DNA of 40,948 bases from Ruminococcus sp. (GCA_022768065.1 JALELS010000027.1:1-40948), one strand, 5' to 3'; positions 24,057 through 32,923 are shown, counted from the stretch's first letter. Made by a program: numbers and translations. Notes: a model not told the origin generated them from the sequence alone.

Positions 24057-24096
24057 AACGGAACCGTAAAACCGAGCTTTTACAGTCCCGTTTATT
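24057..24096. terminator. bidirectional terminator between ylmH and the lipoprotein gene
   Basis: AACGGAACCGTAAAA pairs with TTTTACAGTCCCGTT (mismatches at two positions). The minus strand then has TTTTTT; the plus strand has TTTATTT. Confidence 0.75.
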
Positions 24097-24100
24097 TATG

Positions 24101-24688
24101 TTATGAGTTTTGGTCTATCTGCTCCTGCAAATTCGGTATAATAACTTTTTGCGTAAGCAAAAATACCGTGAGACCGTCTTTAAGCGAGCAGCCGTCATTG
24201 CCGCTGTATCCGCCCGTGCGGCTGACGACGGAGCAGTTTGCGTTTACATAGTAAACGTATTTGAGCGTGTCGGCGTTACGTATGAGTTTGCCGTTTCCGT
24301 CGCGGCTGCCGTCAAATTGCCAGACGTAGTTGTTGTCTCTGCCCTTTATCGAATAGGCGGTGATAAGCCCCTCACGGTCGATACCGTATTTTGCGACCAC
24401 GGCGTCAACAAACTTGTTGTCCGTATTAAAGTCAAGCTGCGAATTGCCGTATTCCGGTACATATTCCGTAGTTTCGGGCTCTTTTGCGGCATCGGTGGTA
24501 GGCTTTTGCGCCTTTGTGGGTTTTGCCGCCTTTTCTGTGCTCTTTTCCGTTGTCGTTTCGGCGGGAACCGTTGTTTCAAGGTTCGCGGCGGTTGACGGCG
24601 CGGTTTTGTTTTCTGAGCTTTTTTTGCCGCAGGAACAAAGACACAGTAGCATCAGCAATATGCATATCGGAGTTTTAAAATGCTTCAT
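24101..24688 (-). CDS. predicted lipoprotein of unknown function
   Basis: A 195-residue protein with a lipoprotein signal: basic start MKHFK, a hydrophobic core and LCSC at residues 17-20, so C20 is the likely lipid-bearing cysteine. Residues 24-82 are a low-complexity T/E/K/P-rich linker typical of surface-tethered proteins. The remaining ~110 residues form a compact domain (FNTDNKFVDAVVAKYGID, then WQFDGSRDGNG) without a recognised family. Signal peptidase II should process it. It lies downstream of the small peptide gene, separated by a terminator. Confidence 0.75.
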   Translation of the reverse strand: MKHFKTPICILLMLLCLCSCGKKSSENKTAPSTAANLETTVPAETTTEKSTEKAAKPTKAQKPTTDAAKEPETTEYVPEYGNSQLDFNTDNKFVDAVVAKYGIDREGLITAYSIKGRDNNYVWQFDGSRDGNGKLIRNADTLKYVYYVNANCSVVSRTGGYSGNDGCSLKDGLTVFLLTQKVIIPNLQEQIDQNS

Positions 24689-24697
24689 ATCATACCT

Positions 24698-24734
24698 TAT
24701 TAAAAATGAAGCGGTGTAACCGAAATTACACCGC
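24698..24734 (-). terminator. terminator after the 39-residue peptide gene
   Basis: On the minus strand GCGGTGTAA (24734-24726) pairs with TTACACCGC (24719-24711) around TTTCGG and is followed by TTCATTTTTAATA. The ribosome binding site and start of the lipoprotein gene follow at once. Confidence 0.75.
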
Positions 24735-24754
24735 TCGTTTAAGTTTTGTGTCTA

Positions 24755-24874
24755 TCAGCCGCCTATGATACCGCTGATGAATTCCATTATAGTGTCGATA
24801 ACGGGCTGAATGGTCGGAAGTACGTTAGCGTTGAAGAACTCTTTGATTGTCTCTAAAATAGTGTTGAAATCCAT
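24755..24874 (-). CDS. 39-residue amphipathic peptide
   Basis: An ORF too short for usual gene calls: ATG at 24874 and TGA at 24757-24755. A strong AAGGAGAGA site lies nine bases upstream, a TATAAT lies about 50 bases upstream, and a terminator follows, so it is a complete transcription unit. The peptide begins MDFNTILETIKEFFNANVLP and ends EFISGIIGG. Hydrophobic residues at 6, 7, 10, 13, 14, 18 and again at 22, 25, 26, 29, 33, 36 follow a helical 3-4 spacing; P20 and P24 break two helices. Net charge is about -4 and there are no cysteines. No function is known; a membrane-active or signalling peptide is a guess. Confidence 0.72.
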   Translation of the reverse strand: MDFNTILETIKEFFNANVLPTIQPVIDTIMEFISGIIGG

Positions 24875-24924
24875 GGAAAAATCTCTCCTTCTTAAATTAA
24901 AAATGAATAGGAATACTCCTGTGT

Positions 24925-24930
24925 ATTATA
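24925..24930 (-). promoter_or_regulatory. candidate -10 box for the 39-residue peptide gene
   Basis: The minus strand reads TATAAT (24930-24925). The -35 region is poor (TTCTTT with a 17-base spacer). Confidence 0.45.
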
Positions 24931-25063
24931 TAACACCCGGCGGCTTAAAAGAAAAGACTTTTTACACGAAAAACGACACAAAATTAAAGTCTGTTAATTG
25001 GTAAAAACTTACAAAAGAGCCTTTTGCACCTGTTTTCTGTACGCGATGAAATATATGTTTTTA

Positions 25064-25092
25064 TTGTAAGAAAAAATATTTTGTGATACAAT
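25064..25092 (+). promoter_or_regulatory. sigma-A promoter for the glmU-pth-mfd operon
   Basis: TTGTAA (25064-25069), 17 bases, TACAAT (25087-25092). The start point would lie near 25099, leaving a leader of about 85 bases. Confidence 0.7.
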
Positions 25093-25110
25093 AATAGCGT
25101 TATAAATGAT

Positions 25111-25152
25111 GTTATCGCCGAAGAAACGAAAGCTTACCTTCGGTTTGATAAC
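25111..25152 (+). promoter_or_regulatory. leader hairpin of the glmU-like operon
   Basis: GTTATC-G-CCGAAG (25111-25123) pairs with CTTCGG-TTT-GATAAC (25138-25152): two six-pair helices with a small internal loop. It lies between the promoter and the ribosome binding site (GGGAG near 25170) and lacks a T run. Confidence 0.6.
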
Positions 25153-25183
25153 AGAGCATAAATTTGTTTGGGAGAGTGTTATT

Positions 25184-26422
25184 ATGGCTCTTAAAATGGG
25201 TGCGGTAATAATTGCCGCGGACGGCGGAAACCAAAAAAAACCGATGTATATGAATGAGCTGTTATCGGTACCGCTCATTTCATACGTTTTGTCATATTCC
25301 GCGTCGGGTGATGCGGAAAAAACGGCGCTTGCCGTTAAAAGTGCCGATTTTGTTCCCGACGGTATAAAGGACGGTGTTGATGTTTTTGTATCGCCGAACG
25401 CCGAGAGCGACAGCGATTATCTTCTTTCGGCAGTCGATTATATAAGAAATTTCGACTATATATATGTACTGTACGGCAATGTGCCGCTCCTCAGCGGAAA
25501 ATCGCTCAAAAACGCTCTGTCCATTTGCACCTCGGAGGAGGCAAAGGCGGCGGCAATCTTTTCAAGACAGCCGTCGGGTGAAGAAATGATAGGCGCATAC
25601 GTTTTTTCGTCCGATATACTCGTTTCACTTTTAAAAGACGGGGCGCATTCAGCCGCAGAGCTGTTTTCCGAAGTCTGTAAAAACGGCGAAAAGACGGCAA
25701 AATATGATACGCAGTCTTTTTCCGAGACTCTGCCCGTGTATGATATGCGCTCGCTTCATAATATATCGGAGATACTTCGCATAAGCGAAATCGAGCGGCA
25801 GCTTGACCGCGGCGTAAATATACCGTGCTTTGACGGTGTTATGATATCTCCTGGTGTTAAAATAGGCGAGGGTACTTTGATTTTGCCGGGCACGGTGCTC
25901 AGCGGCAAAGTGACAATCGGTAAAAACTGTACCGTGGGGCCGAATACGATTCTTCGCGATACCGTTGTAGGCGATGACGCATATCTTAACAGCGTTCAGA
26001 GCTTTGACGCAAAGATAATGAGCGGAGTAAATATAGGTCCGTTTGTTCACATAAGACCGAATTCCGTTATAGGCGAAAGGGTGCACCTCGGAAACTTCGT
26101 CGAGGTGAAAAATTCCAATATAGATACCGGCACAAAGGTTTCGCACCTTACGTATGTAGGCGACAGCGACGTCGGCAAGAGAGTAAACTTCGGCTGCGGA
26201 ACGGTCACCGTAAATTATACGGGTAAAGCCAAGTTCAGAACCACCATAGGCGACGACGCCTTTATAGGCTGCAACACAAACCTTGTAGCTCCCGTAACGG
26301 TGGGCGACGGCGCGTATACCGCGGCGGGCTCTACCATAACCGAAGATGTTCCCGGCGATTCGCTCGGCATAGCGAGAGCGCGTCAGGTAAATAAAATAGG
26401 CTGGTGCCTCAAAGATAAATAA
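25184..26422 (+). CDS. glmU: GlmU-like protein: intact acetyltransferase, degenerate uridylyltransferase domain
   Basis: A 412-residue protein (GlmU is usually about 450-460). The C-terminal left-handed beta-helix keeps the glucosamine-1-phosphate acetyltransferase residues: R291 and K309, the catalytic H321 in HLTYVGD, and NYTGKAKFRTTIGDDAFIGC in parts N344-Y345 onward. The N-terminal half has lost the nucleotidyltransferase signature: LAAGxGTRM reads IAADGGNQK, the PKVL lysine is M21, and YGDVPL reads YGNVPL (N99). It can probably acetylate but not make UDP-GlcNAc. The ATG at 25184 with GGGAG upstream is preferred to 25106. It heads an operon with pth and mfd. Confidence 0.82.
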   Translation: MALKMGAVIIAADGGNQKKPMYMNELLSVPLISYVLSYSASGDAEKTALAVKSADFVPDGIKDGVDVFVSPNAESDSDYLLSAVDYIRNFDYIYVLYGNVPLLSGKSLKNALSICTSEEAKAAAIFSRQPSGEEMIGAYVFSSDILVSLLKDGAHSAAELFSEVCKNGEKTAKYDTQSFSETLPVYDMRSLHNISEILRISEIERQLDRGVNIPCFDGVMISPGVKIGEGTLILPGTVLSGKVTIGKNCTVGPNTILRDTVVGDDAYLNSVQSFDAKIMSGVNIGPFVHIRPNSVIGERVHLGNFVEVKNSNIDTGTKVSHLTYVGDSDVGKRVNFGCGTVTVNYTGKAKFRTTIGDDAFIGCNTNLVAPVTVGDGAYTAAGSTITEDVPGDSLGIARARQVNKIGWCLKDK

Positions 26423-26440
26423 GGACAGGTAAACACAATA

Positions 26441-27046
26441 ATGTTTGGCAGATTCAAAAAAACGGAAGCTGTCGGCGCACCCGAATTTATAGTGGCAGGT
26501 CTCGGCAATCCCGAGAGTAAATACACCCTGACACGCCATAATTCGGGGTTTTTGTGCGTTGACTTTCTCGCCGAAAAACACGGATTTAAAATTAACAAGT
26601 TAAAATTCAAGGCAGCTATAGCCGACACGGTTATAAATTCGCACCGTTGCATAGTTATGAAGCCGCAGACATATATGAATTTAAGCGGAGAGGCTGTAAA
26701 GGCGGCTGCGGATTTTTACAAGATTCCGCCCGAAAAAATAATAATAATTTTCGACGATATTTCGCTTGACGTCGGTAGGCTGAGAATTCGCAGAAAAGGC
26801 TCGGACGGCGGCCATAACGGAATAAAGAGCATAATTTCATGTATCGGCAGTCAGAATTTTCCCAGAGTAAAAATCGGCTGCGGCAAAAAGCCTCACCCCG
26901 ATTACGACCTTGCCGCATGGGTACTCTCGGAGTATAAAAAGGACGAGGCGCCCGCTCTTAAAACGGCTCTCGAAAATGCCTGCTGTGCGGTTGAGCTTAT
27001 TCTTGACGGCAAAACCGACGAGGCTATGAACAAATACAATTCCTGA
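26441..27046 (+). CDS. pth: peptidyl-tRNA hydrolase
   Basis: It recycles peptidyl-tRNA dropped from ribosomes. The core begins at IVAGLGNP (residues 17-24) after a short extra N-terminal stretch of about 14 residues. The catalytic H33 is in TRHNSGF, with KPQTYMNLSG (74-83) and FDDISLD (104-110). GGHNGIKSI in mid-protein is the other family motif. The length is 201 residues. It follows the glmU-like gene by 18 bases and precedes mfd by 17, the order found in many Firmicutes. Confidence 0.96.
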   Translation: MFGRFKKTEAVGAPEFIVAGLGNPESKYTLTRHNSGFLCVDFLAEKHGFKINKLKFKAAIADTVINSHRCIVMKPQTYMNLSGEAVKAAADFYKIPPEKIIIIFDDISLDVGRLRIRRKGSDGGHNGIKSIISCIGSQNFPRVKIGCGKKPHPDYDLAAWVLSEYKKDEAPALKTALENACCAVELILDGKTDEAMNKYNS

Positions 27047-27063
27047 AGGAGTTTTAATTTAAT

Positions 27064-30000
27064 ATGTCAGCATTTACAGAGGTTTTAAAGACCTCGCCCG
27101 AGTATATGACGCTCGAAAAGGCGGTAAAAGACCGAAGCCTGCCCGTGGGAGTGCTCGGAGTTTCGGGTATTCATAAGGCTCATCTCGTAAATTCGCTCTG
27201 CGGCAATTTAGGCCGTAGGGCTCTTGTCATTATGCCCGACGAAGCCGCGGCAACAAAATTTTGCGAGGATCTGTGCACCTTCGGAAAAAATGCGTTTTTG
27301 TATCCTGCAAGGGATTTTTCGTTTACCTCCGCCGAAAACCGCTCTCACGAATATGAGCAGCGCCGCATAAATGCGCTCACAAATATTCTCAACGGCACGG
27401 CGGACGTTGTTGTGTGTTCCGCCGAGGCGGCGGTGCAGAGAACCATTCCCCCGAAAGATTTAAAAAAGCATTCGCTCACGATAAAACGCGGTGAAGATAT
27501 AAAGCTCGGCGACATAACAAACGTGCTTCTCTCGTCCGGCTACACGAGAGCCGATATGGTTGAGGGCGTAGGTCAGTTTTCGGTGCGCGGAGGAATACTC
27601 GATTTATTTTCGCCCGATGACCGTAGCCCCGTCAGAATAGAGTTCTGGGGCGATACCGTCGATACCATGGCGCATTTTGACATAGCGTCTCAGCGAAGAA
27701 CGGACAATGTCGATAAACTTACGCTTATGCCGTCTACCGAGATAGTTTTTTCGGGCAACGACGAGTTAATCAAGAAAATTACCGAGTTTTACGATACCGT
27801 AAAAGGTAAGGGCGCAAAAAAAGCGCGCGAGATGCTGCAAAACGATATAGACAGGCTGAAAAACGGCGTGAATTTAAGCTCTGCCGACAAGTACCTGCCG
27901 CTCGCTTATGACGAAAACGCAACCGTTTTAAGCTATGCCGACTCTCTTTTGCTGTTTGTCTGCGAGAGCGCCGGCGTCAAAGAAAAGGCAAATGCCGCAA
28001 TAAAGCTCCAAAACGAAGACATCAAATATCTTTTGGAGGAGGGCGAGCTTTGCCGCGGACTTGACGAATTTACAATGAGCTTCCCCGAGCTTACAAGGGA
28101 ATACGAAAAAAAGGACACGGTTTTTCTCGATGATTTCGCGCGCGGCTCGTTTGATGTCCCGGTACGCGACCTCATAACATTTACCGCGTCCACGCTTCCC
28201 TCATGGAACGGAAAGCTTGACGTACTCTTAGACGATTTGTCGCCGCTTGTGCAAAAGGACTCTGCGGTTGTAGTGATGGGCGGAACCGAAAAGGCCGCAA
28301 AAAATCTTGCCGAGGATCTCGAAAACGAAGATATTCCCGCACTTTATTTTCCGCTTGAGCCTGCCGAATTTCCGCGAGGCAGGGTTTCGGTTTTGCCGGG
28401 TGCGCTGTCGGGCGGCTTCGGCTATCCGCATGAAAAATTCTATACCTTTACTTACGGCAGAAACGCCGTTGCCTCAAAAAAGCGAAAAGCGCGCAGCGGA
28501 TTTAAAAAGGGTCAGAGCCTCCATTCGCTTGATGAACTGAAGCGCGGTGACTACGTTGTGCATTCGCTTCACGGCATAGGCGTCTTTGACGGCATCAATA
28601 AGCTGGAAGTAGGAAAGATAACCAAGGATTACATCAAAATAAAATATGCAAAGGGCGACGTTTTGTATGTCCCCGTAACGCAGCTTGACCTTGTCTCAAA
28701 ATATATAGGTCCTCACGAGGACGACGGCAGAACCGTAAAGCTGAATAAAATCGGCGGCAAGGATTGGGAAAAGACCAGAAATAAGGTTCGCGCCGCCGTT
28801 AAGGATATGGCGGATCAGCTCATAGCCCTGTATTCAAAAAGGCAAAACAGCCCCGGATACGCGTTTTCACCCGATCTTGATATGCAGAGCGATTTTGAGA
28901 GAAGATTTGAATACGACGAGACGTCCGACCAGCTCAGAGCGATTGACGAAATAAAGGGCGATATGGAAAAACCGTACCCCATGGACAGACTTCTCTGCGG
29001 CGACGTCGGCTTCGGCAAAACAGAGGTGGCGCTTCGTGCGGCGTTTAAGTGCATAGCCGACGGCAAGCAGTGCGCCATACTCGTTCCCACCACAATTCTC
29101 GCGTATCAGCACTACCGCACCATACTCAAAAGATTTGACGGGTTCCCCGTTGAAATAGAGATGCTGTCGCGCTTCAGAACTCCGAAGGAGCAGGAGAAAA
29201 TACTTAAAAATTTAAAACGCGGCTCACTTGATATAATTGTAGGCACGCACCGTCTTGTTTCAAACGACGTTAAATTCAAGGACCTCGGGCTTCTTATAGT
29301 AGACGAGGAACAGCGTTTCGGCGTGGCGCAAAAGGAAAAACTCAAGGAGATGTTCCCAACGGTAGATGTTCTGATCTTGTCCGCAACACCTATTCCGCGA
29401 ACACTCAATATGGCTATGACGGGAATACGCGATATGTCCGTAATAGAGGAAGCTCCGCAGGACAGATACCCGGTTCAGACCTATGTTATCGAGCATGATA
29501 TGGGCGTTCTCTGCGAGGCAATGGAAAAAGAGCTTCGCAGGGGCGGTCAGGTATATTATCTTCATAACCGCGTCGAGTCGATAGAAAGTACGGCGGCAAA
29601 GATAAAAGAGATGATGCCGTCCGCGCGCGTAGCCGTGGCTCACGGTCAGATGGGTGAAGAGGAATTGTCGGAAATCTGGCGTGACTTGCTTGAGGGCGAC
29701 ATTGACATACTCGTTTGCACAACCATTATCGAGACGGGCGTCGATGTTCCGAACTGCAATACCCTGATTATTGAGGACGCCGACAGGCTCGGGCTCGCCC
29801 AGCTTCATCAGATACGCGGAAGGGTCGGCAGGAGCACGCGCAGAGCGTCGGCTTACTTCACATTTAAACGCGGCAAGGAGCTATCCGAGATAGCAAACAG
29901 GCGCCTTTCGGCAATAAGAGAGTATACGGAGTTCGGTTCGGGCTTTAAAATTGCCATGCGCGACCTTGAAATACGCGGAGCGGGAAATGTTCTCGGAGCA

Positions 30001-30531
30001 CAGCAGCACGGCCATATGGAGGCGGTAGGTTACGATATGTACTTGCAGCTTCTCGGCGAAGCCGTGGAAGAGGAAAAGGGCGAAAAGCCGACAAAGCGCA
30101 AAAAGGAATGCCTTATAGATATGCAGATAGACGCCCATATTCCCGATAATTATATCAAGAGTATTCCTCAGCGACTCGCGGTTTACCGCAGAATTGCCGA
30201 CATCAAAAATACCGAGGACGCAGATGACGTTAAGGATGAGCTTCGCGACCGTTTCGGCGAAATTCCGCAGTCGGTTCAGGGCCTTATAGATGTTTCGCTT
30301 CTTCGTAATACCGCCGCCGCAAAGGGTGTGTACGAAATAGGTCAAAAGGGCAATTCCGTTATACTTTACGTTAATGATATAGATACAAATACGGTTTTGA
30401 ATCTCTCCTCTATGATGCGCGGCAGAGTATCGATAATGGATTACGGCAAAAAGCATATTGCGGTCAAGATTGCCGACGGTCAGTCGCCGCTTGATACGTT
30501 GAAAGAGATATTCGGATATATGGTGTTCTGA
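27064..30531 (+). CDS. mfd: transcription-repair coupling factor
   Basis: A 1155-residue DNA translocase that removes stalled RNA polymerase at lesions and recruits UvrA. Domain order: an N-terminal UvrB-like part (about 1-460) with the FSVRGGILDLFS motif; a CarD-like RNA polymerase interaction domain beginning at GDYVVHSLHGIGVFDGI (about 494-560); a RecG-like helicase with Walker A GDVGFGKTE, the box VDEEQRFGV and SATPIPRT; the second helicase half with TTIIETGVDVPN; and a C-terminal TRCF domain. Full length, without visible defects. glxK follows after two bases. Confidence 0.97.
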   Translation: MSAFTEVLKTSPEYMTLEKAVKDRSLPVGVLGVSGIHKAHLVNSLCGNLGRRALVIMPDEAAATKFCEDLCTFGKNAFLYPARDFSFTSAENRSHEYEQRRINALTNILNGTADVVVCSAEAAVQRTIPPKDLKKHSLTIKRGEDIKLGDITNVLLSSGYTRADMVEGVGQFSVRGGILDLFSPDDRSPVRIEFWGDTVDTMAHFDIASQRRTDNVDKLTLMPSTEIVFSGNDELIKKITEFYDTVKGKGAKKAREMLQNDIDRLKNGVNLSSADKYLPLAYDENATVLSYADSLLLFVCESAGVKEKANAAIKLQNEDIKYLLEEGELCRGLDEFTMSFPELTREYEKKDTVFLDDFARGSFDVPVRDLITFTASTLPSWNGKLDVLLDDLSPLVQKDSAVVVMGGTEKAAKNLAEDLENEDIPALYFPLEPAEFPRGRVSVLPGALSGGFGYPHEKFYTFTYGRNAVASKKRKARSGFKKGQSLHSLDELKRGDYVVHSLHGIGVFDGINKLEVGKITKDYIKIKYAKGDVLYVPVTQLDLVSKYIGPHEDDGRTVKLNKIGGKDWEKTRNKVRAAVKDMADQLIALYSKRQNSPGYAFSPDLDMQSDFERRFEYDETSDQLRAIDEIKGDMEKPYPMDRLLCGDVGFGKTEVALRAAFKCIADGKQCAILVPTTILAYQHYRTILKRFDGFPVEIEMLSRFRTPKEQEKILKNLKRGSLDIIVGTHRLVSNDVKFKDLGLLIVDEEQRFGVAQKEKLKEMFPTVDVLILSATPIPRTLNMAMTGIRDMSVIEEAPQDRYPVQTYVIEHDMGVLCEAMEKELRRGGQVYYLHNRVESIESTAAKIKEMMPSARVAVAHGQMGEEELSEIWRDLLEGDIDILVCTTIIETGVDVPNCNTLIIEDADRLGLAQLHQIRGRVGRSTRRASAYFTFKRGKELSEIANRRLSAIREYTEFGSGFKIAMRDLEIRGAGNVLGAQQHGHMEAVGYDMYLQLLGEAVEEEKGEKPTKRKKECLIDMQIDAHIPDNYIKSIPQRLAVYRRIADIKNTEDADDVKDELRDRFGEIPQSVQGLIDVSLLRNTAAAKGVYEIGQKGNSVILYVNDIDTNTVLNLSSMMRGRVSIMDYGKKHIAVKIADGQSPLDTLKEIFGYMVF

Positions 30532-30533
30532 TT

Positions 30534-31679
30534 ATGAAAATAGCTGTTATTTGCGATTCTTTTAAGGGCAGCCTTAATTCAAGCGAGGTTTGTGCCGCCG
30601 TTAAAGAGGGACTGCTTAAAGCCGATAAGAATTTTACGGTGCTTTCTCTGCCGTTTGCCGACGGCGGGGAGGGCACTTCTCGCTGTTTTTACGACATACT
30701 CGGCGGGGAAAAACGAAAAATTACGGTACATGACCCGCTCTTTCGCAAAATCAAAGCGGAATATACCGTCTTGCCGGACGGCACTGCTGTAATCGACGCA
30801 GCCTCGGCGAGCGGACTTACGCTCGTTTGCGACAGAGAGCGCGAAACCAAAAAGACATCGTCTTTTGGGTGCGGAGAGATGATATGCGACGCGGCGGAGC
30901 ACGGAGCCGAAAATATTATTATCGGCCTCGGCGGCAGCGCCACCACGGATGCCGGTATGGGCATACTTTATGCTCTCGGTATGCGTTTTTATTCGGACGA
31001 CAAAACCGAGCTTGCACCGACGGGCGAAAATATGGTAAAGGTAAAAAGCCTTGAGCCGACGCCGAGTTTTTTACGGTTTAAAAACGTGAAGTTTACTCTC
31101 GCGTGCGACGTTACAAATCCGCTGTGCGGCAAAAACGGTGCGGCGTATGTTTTTTCGCCGCAAAAGGGCGCCGTAAAAAGCGATATTGAGCTTTTGGATA
31201 AGGGCTTACGCAATATGGGTGAGATTTTTGAAAAAATGTCGGGCAAAAACATCATAAATCTCCCGGGCGCCGGAGCGGCAGGCGGCATTGCCGGCGGTAT
31301 GGCGGCATTTTTAAACTGTACGGTCAAAAGCGGATTTGAGGTCCTATCGGATAAAACACCGCTTAATGAGACAATACGGCAGTCGGACGTAGTTATTACG
31401 GGCGAGGGCAAAACCGACAGCCAAACTTACTTCGGTAAGCTGCCGAAAAGAGTTTCCGAGGTTGCCGAAAAATTCGGCGTGCCGTGCATACTTTTAAGCG
31501 GTGATATCGAAAACGGCATTTCTGCGGAGAAACTCGGATTTTGTGAGATGTATAAAATCAGAGACGACGGATTGAGCCTTGAATATTGTATGAAAAACGC
31601 CGCTTCGCTTTTGTCCGAAAAAGCTTTCGTGATAGGCAAAAACTCAAAAATAATAAATAAGCAATTGGGCAGCATTTAA
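30534..31679 (+). CDS. glxK: glycerate kinase
   Basis: A 381-residue glycerate kinase of the GlxK/GarK family, which makes a phosphoglycerate from D-glycerate. It starts MKIAVICDSFKGSLNSSEV, with FADGGEGT near residue 42, the GLGGSATTDAGMG glycine-rich motif near 136-148, and GAGAAGGIAGG in the second half; DVVITGEGKTDSQT is also characteristic. Its start lies two bases after the mfd stop, so it is cotranscribed. No obvious terminator follows; the rplM promoter comes next. Confidence 0.93.
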   Translation: MKIAVICDSFKGSLNSSEVCAAVKEGLLKADKNFTVLSLPFADGGEGTSRCFYDILGGEKRKITVHDPLFRKIKAEYTVLPDGTAVIDAASASGLTLVCDRERETKKTSSFGCGEMICDAAEHGAENIIIGLGGSATTDAGMGILYALGMRFYSDDKTELAPTGENMVKVKSLEPTPSFLRFKNVKFTLACDVTNPLCGKNGAAYVFSPQKGAVKSDIELLDKGLRNMGEIFEKMSGKNIINLPGAGAAGGIAGGMAAFLNCTVKSGFEVLSDKTPLNETIRQSDVVITGEGKTDSQTYFGKLPKRVSEVAEKFGVPCILLSGDIENGISAEKLGFCEMYKIRDDGLSLEYCMKNAASLLSEKAFVIGKNSKIINKQLGSI

Positions 31680-31740
31680 GAGAAAACGGGAGAAAACAAG
31701 AGATAACGGATATAATCATTGAATTTTTGAAAAAACGGTG

Positions 31741-31769
31741 TTGACGAAACCGTTTCTTCGTGATAATAT
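31741..31769 (+). promoter_or_regulatory. sigma-A promoter for rplM-rpsI
   Basis: TTGACG (31741-31746), 17 bases, TAATAT (31764-31769). The -35 box lies in the loop of a small inverted repeat, AAACGGT (31733-31739) with ACCGTTT (31749-31755). Confidence 0.65.
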
Positions 31770-31813
31770 ATTCGGGCAATAAAAAAGAAATAAATATTCG
31801 GAGGTTATGTTTT

Positions 31814-32242
31814 ATGTCAACTTATATGCCTAAGGCTGCTGACATCAGTCGTAATTGGTATGTTCTTGATGCTGACGGCAGAACGCTCGGTTCCGTTGCT
31901 GCAGAAGCTGCTACGCTTCTCCGCGGTAAACACAAGCCGACATTTGCTCCTCACGCTGACTGCGGCGATCACGTAATCGTAATCAACGCCGGCAAAATAG
32001 TTCTCACAGGCAACAAGCTTGAAAAGAAAATGTACTATCATCACACCGGTTACATCGGTAATATGAAGAAGGTTAAGTATAAGACCCTTATGGCTGAAAA
32101 GCCCGAATTTGCTCTTAAAAAAGCAGTTAAGGGTATGCTTCCCGACAACACACTCGGCAGAAAGCAGCTTACAAGACTTCGCATCTTCAAAGACGGCGAA
32201 CACACACATGAGGCTCAGAAGCCCGAAGTTAAAGAATTCTGA
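31814..32242 (+). CDS. rplM: 50S ribosomal protein L13
   Basis: 142 residues, the normal length. MSTYMPKAADISRNWYVLD begins the mature protein, and the family signature runs through LRGKHKPTFAPH, GDHVIVINA and, near the end, GMLPDNTLGRKQLTRLRIF. The ATG at 31814, with CGGAGG upstream, is used; an in-frame start at 31760 would lie inside the promoter. Codon use is that of highly expressed genes. It is followed by rpsI after 18 bases, the standard pair. Confidence 0.97.
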   Translation: MSTYMPKAADISRNWYVLDADGRTLGSVAAEAATLLRGKHKPTFAPHADCGDHVIVINAGKIVLTGNKLEKKMYYHHTGYIGNMKKVKYKTLMAEKPEFALKKAVKGMLPDNTLGRKQLTRLRIFKDGEHTHEAQKPEVKEF

Positions 32243-32260
32243 GAAAGGGAGGCAAAATAA

Positions 32261-32659
32261 ATGTACGAGACTAATCCTTATTTTTACGGCACAGGCAGAA
32301 GAAAGAAGTCGGTTGCAAGAGTTCGCGTTTATGCGGGCACAGGCAAAATAACGATCAACAATCGTGATATCGACGATTATTTCGGCCTTGAAACACTTAA
32401 ACTTATAGTTCGTCAGCCTCTCGCTCTCACCGGCACAGCTGACAAATTCGACATCGTCTGCAACGTTCAGGGCGGCGGTGTTACAGGTCAGGCAGGCGCT
32501 ATCCGCCACGGCCTTTCAAGAGCTCTTCTTCAGTATGACGAGAATCTTCGTCCGGTACTCAAGAAGGCAGGCTTCTTAACTCGTGACCCGAGAATGAAAG
32601 AGAGAAAGAAGTACGGTCTCAAAGGCGCTCGTCGCGCACCGCAGTTCTCAAAGAGATAA
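32261..32659 (+). CDS. rpsI: 30S ribosomal protein S9
   Basis: 132 residues with the family's features: [19 protein letters not shown] near the start, [14 protein letters not shown] in the middle and the basic C-terminal tail ending [16 protein letters not shown], whose last residues reach the P-site tRNA. AAAGGGAGG precedes the ATG. The rplM-rpsI operon ends at the terminator that follows. Confidence 0.98.
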   Translation: MYETNPYFYGTGRRKKSVARVRVYAGTGKITINNRDIDDYFGLETLKLIVRQPLALTGTADKFDIVCNVQGGGVTGQAGAIRHGLSRALLQYDENLRPVLKKAGFLTRDPRMKERKKYGLKGARRAPQFSKR

Positions 32660-32689
32660 TCGGTTACGATTTTTCAATCAAAATACTTC

Positions 32690-32726
32690 AAAGCCACGGG
32701 AAATCAAGGTTCCCCGTGGCTTTTTT
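32690..32726 (+). terminator. intrinsic terminator after rpsI
   Basis: AAAGCCACGGGAA pairs with TTCCCCGTGGCTTT (one extra C) and is followed by TTT. The following 32727-32923 holds no gene that I recognise. Confidence 0.92.
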
Positions 32727-32923
32727 ATATTGTGACAGCCGATACGGTTTCTTTGTATAAACCGAATGAATGATTTTGAGAGAGTTTTAATTGCAGTCTG
32801 TATTATAGCTTAAATGCTAATTTTACAGGGCAAAATGATGTTGCTTTCGGTTCCGCCGCATGCAAAGGCAAAGGTCGTGCCGCGCAGACTTTTTCGCTGT
32901 ATTTAAAATGTTTTAAAAAAGTC

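Noticed and set aside
25649-26581. 310-residue minus-strand ORF opposite the glmU-like gene
   Set aside because: Its composition (many Y, R, A, C) mirrors the antisense of hexapeptide repeats; no start site support.
31733-31813. L13 autoregulatory leader
   Set aside because: Only about 38 bases separate the predicted start point from the ATG; the inverted repeat lies over the -35 box, not in the RNA.
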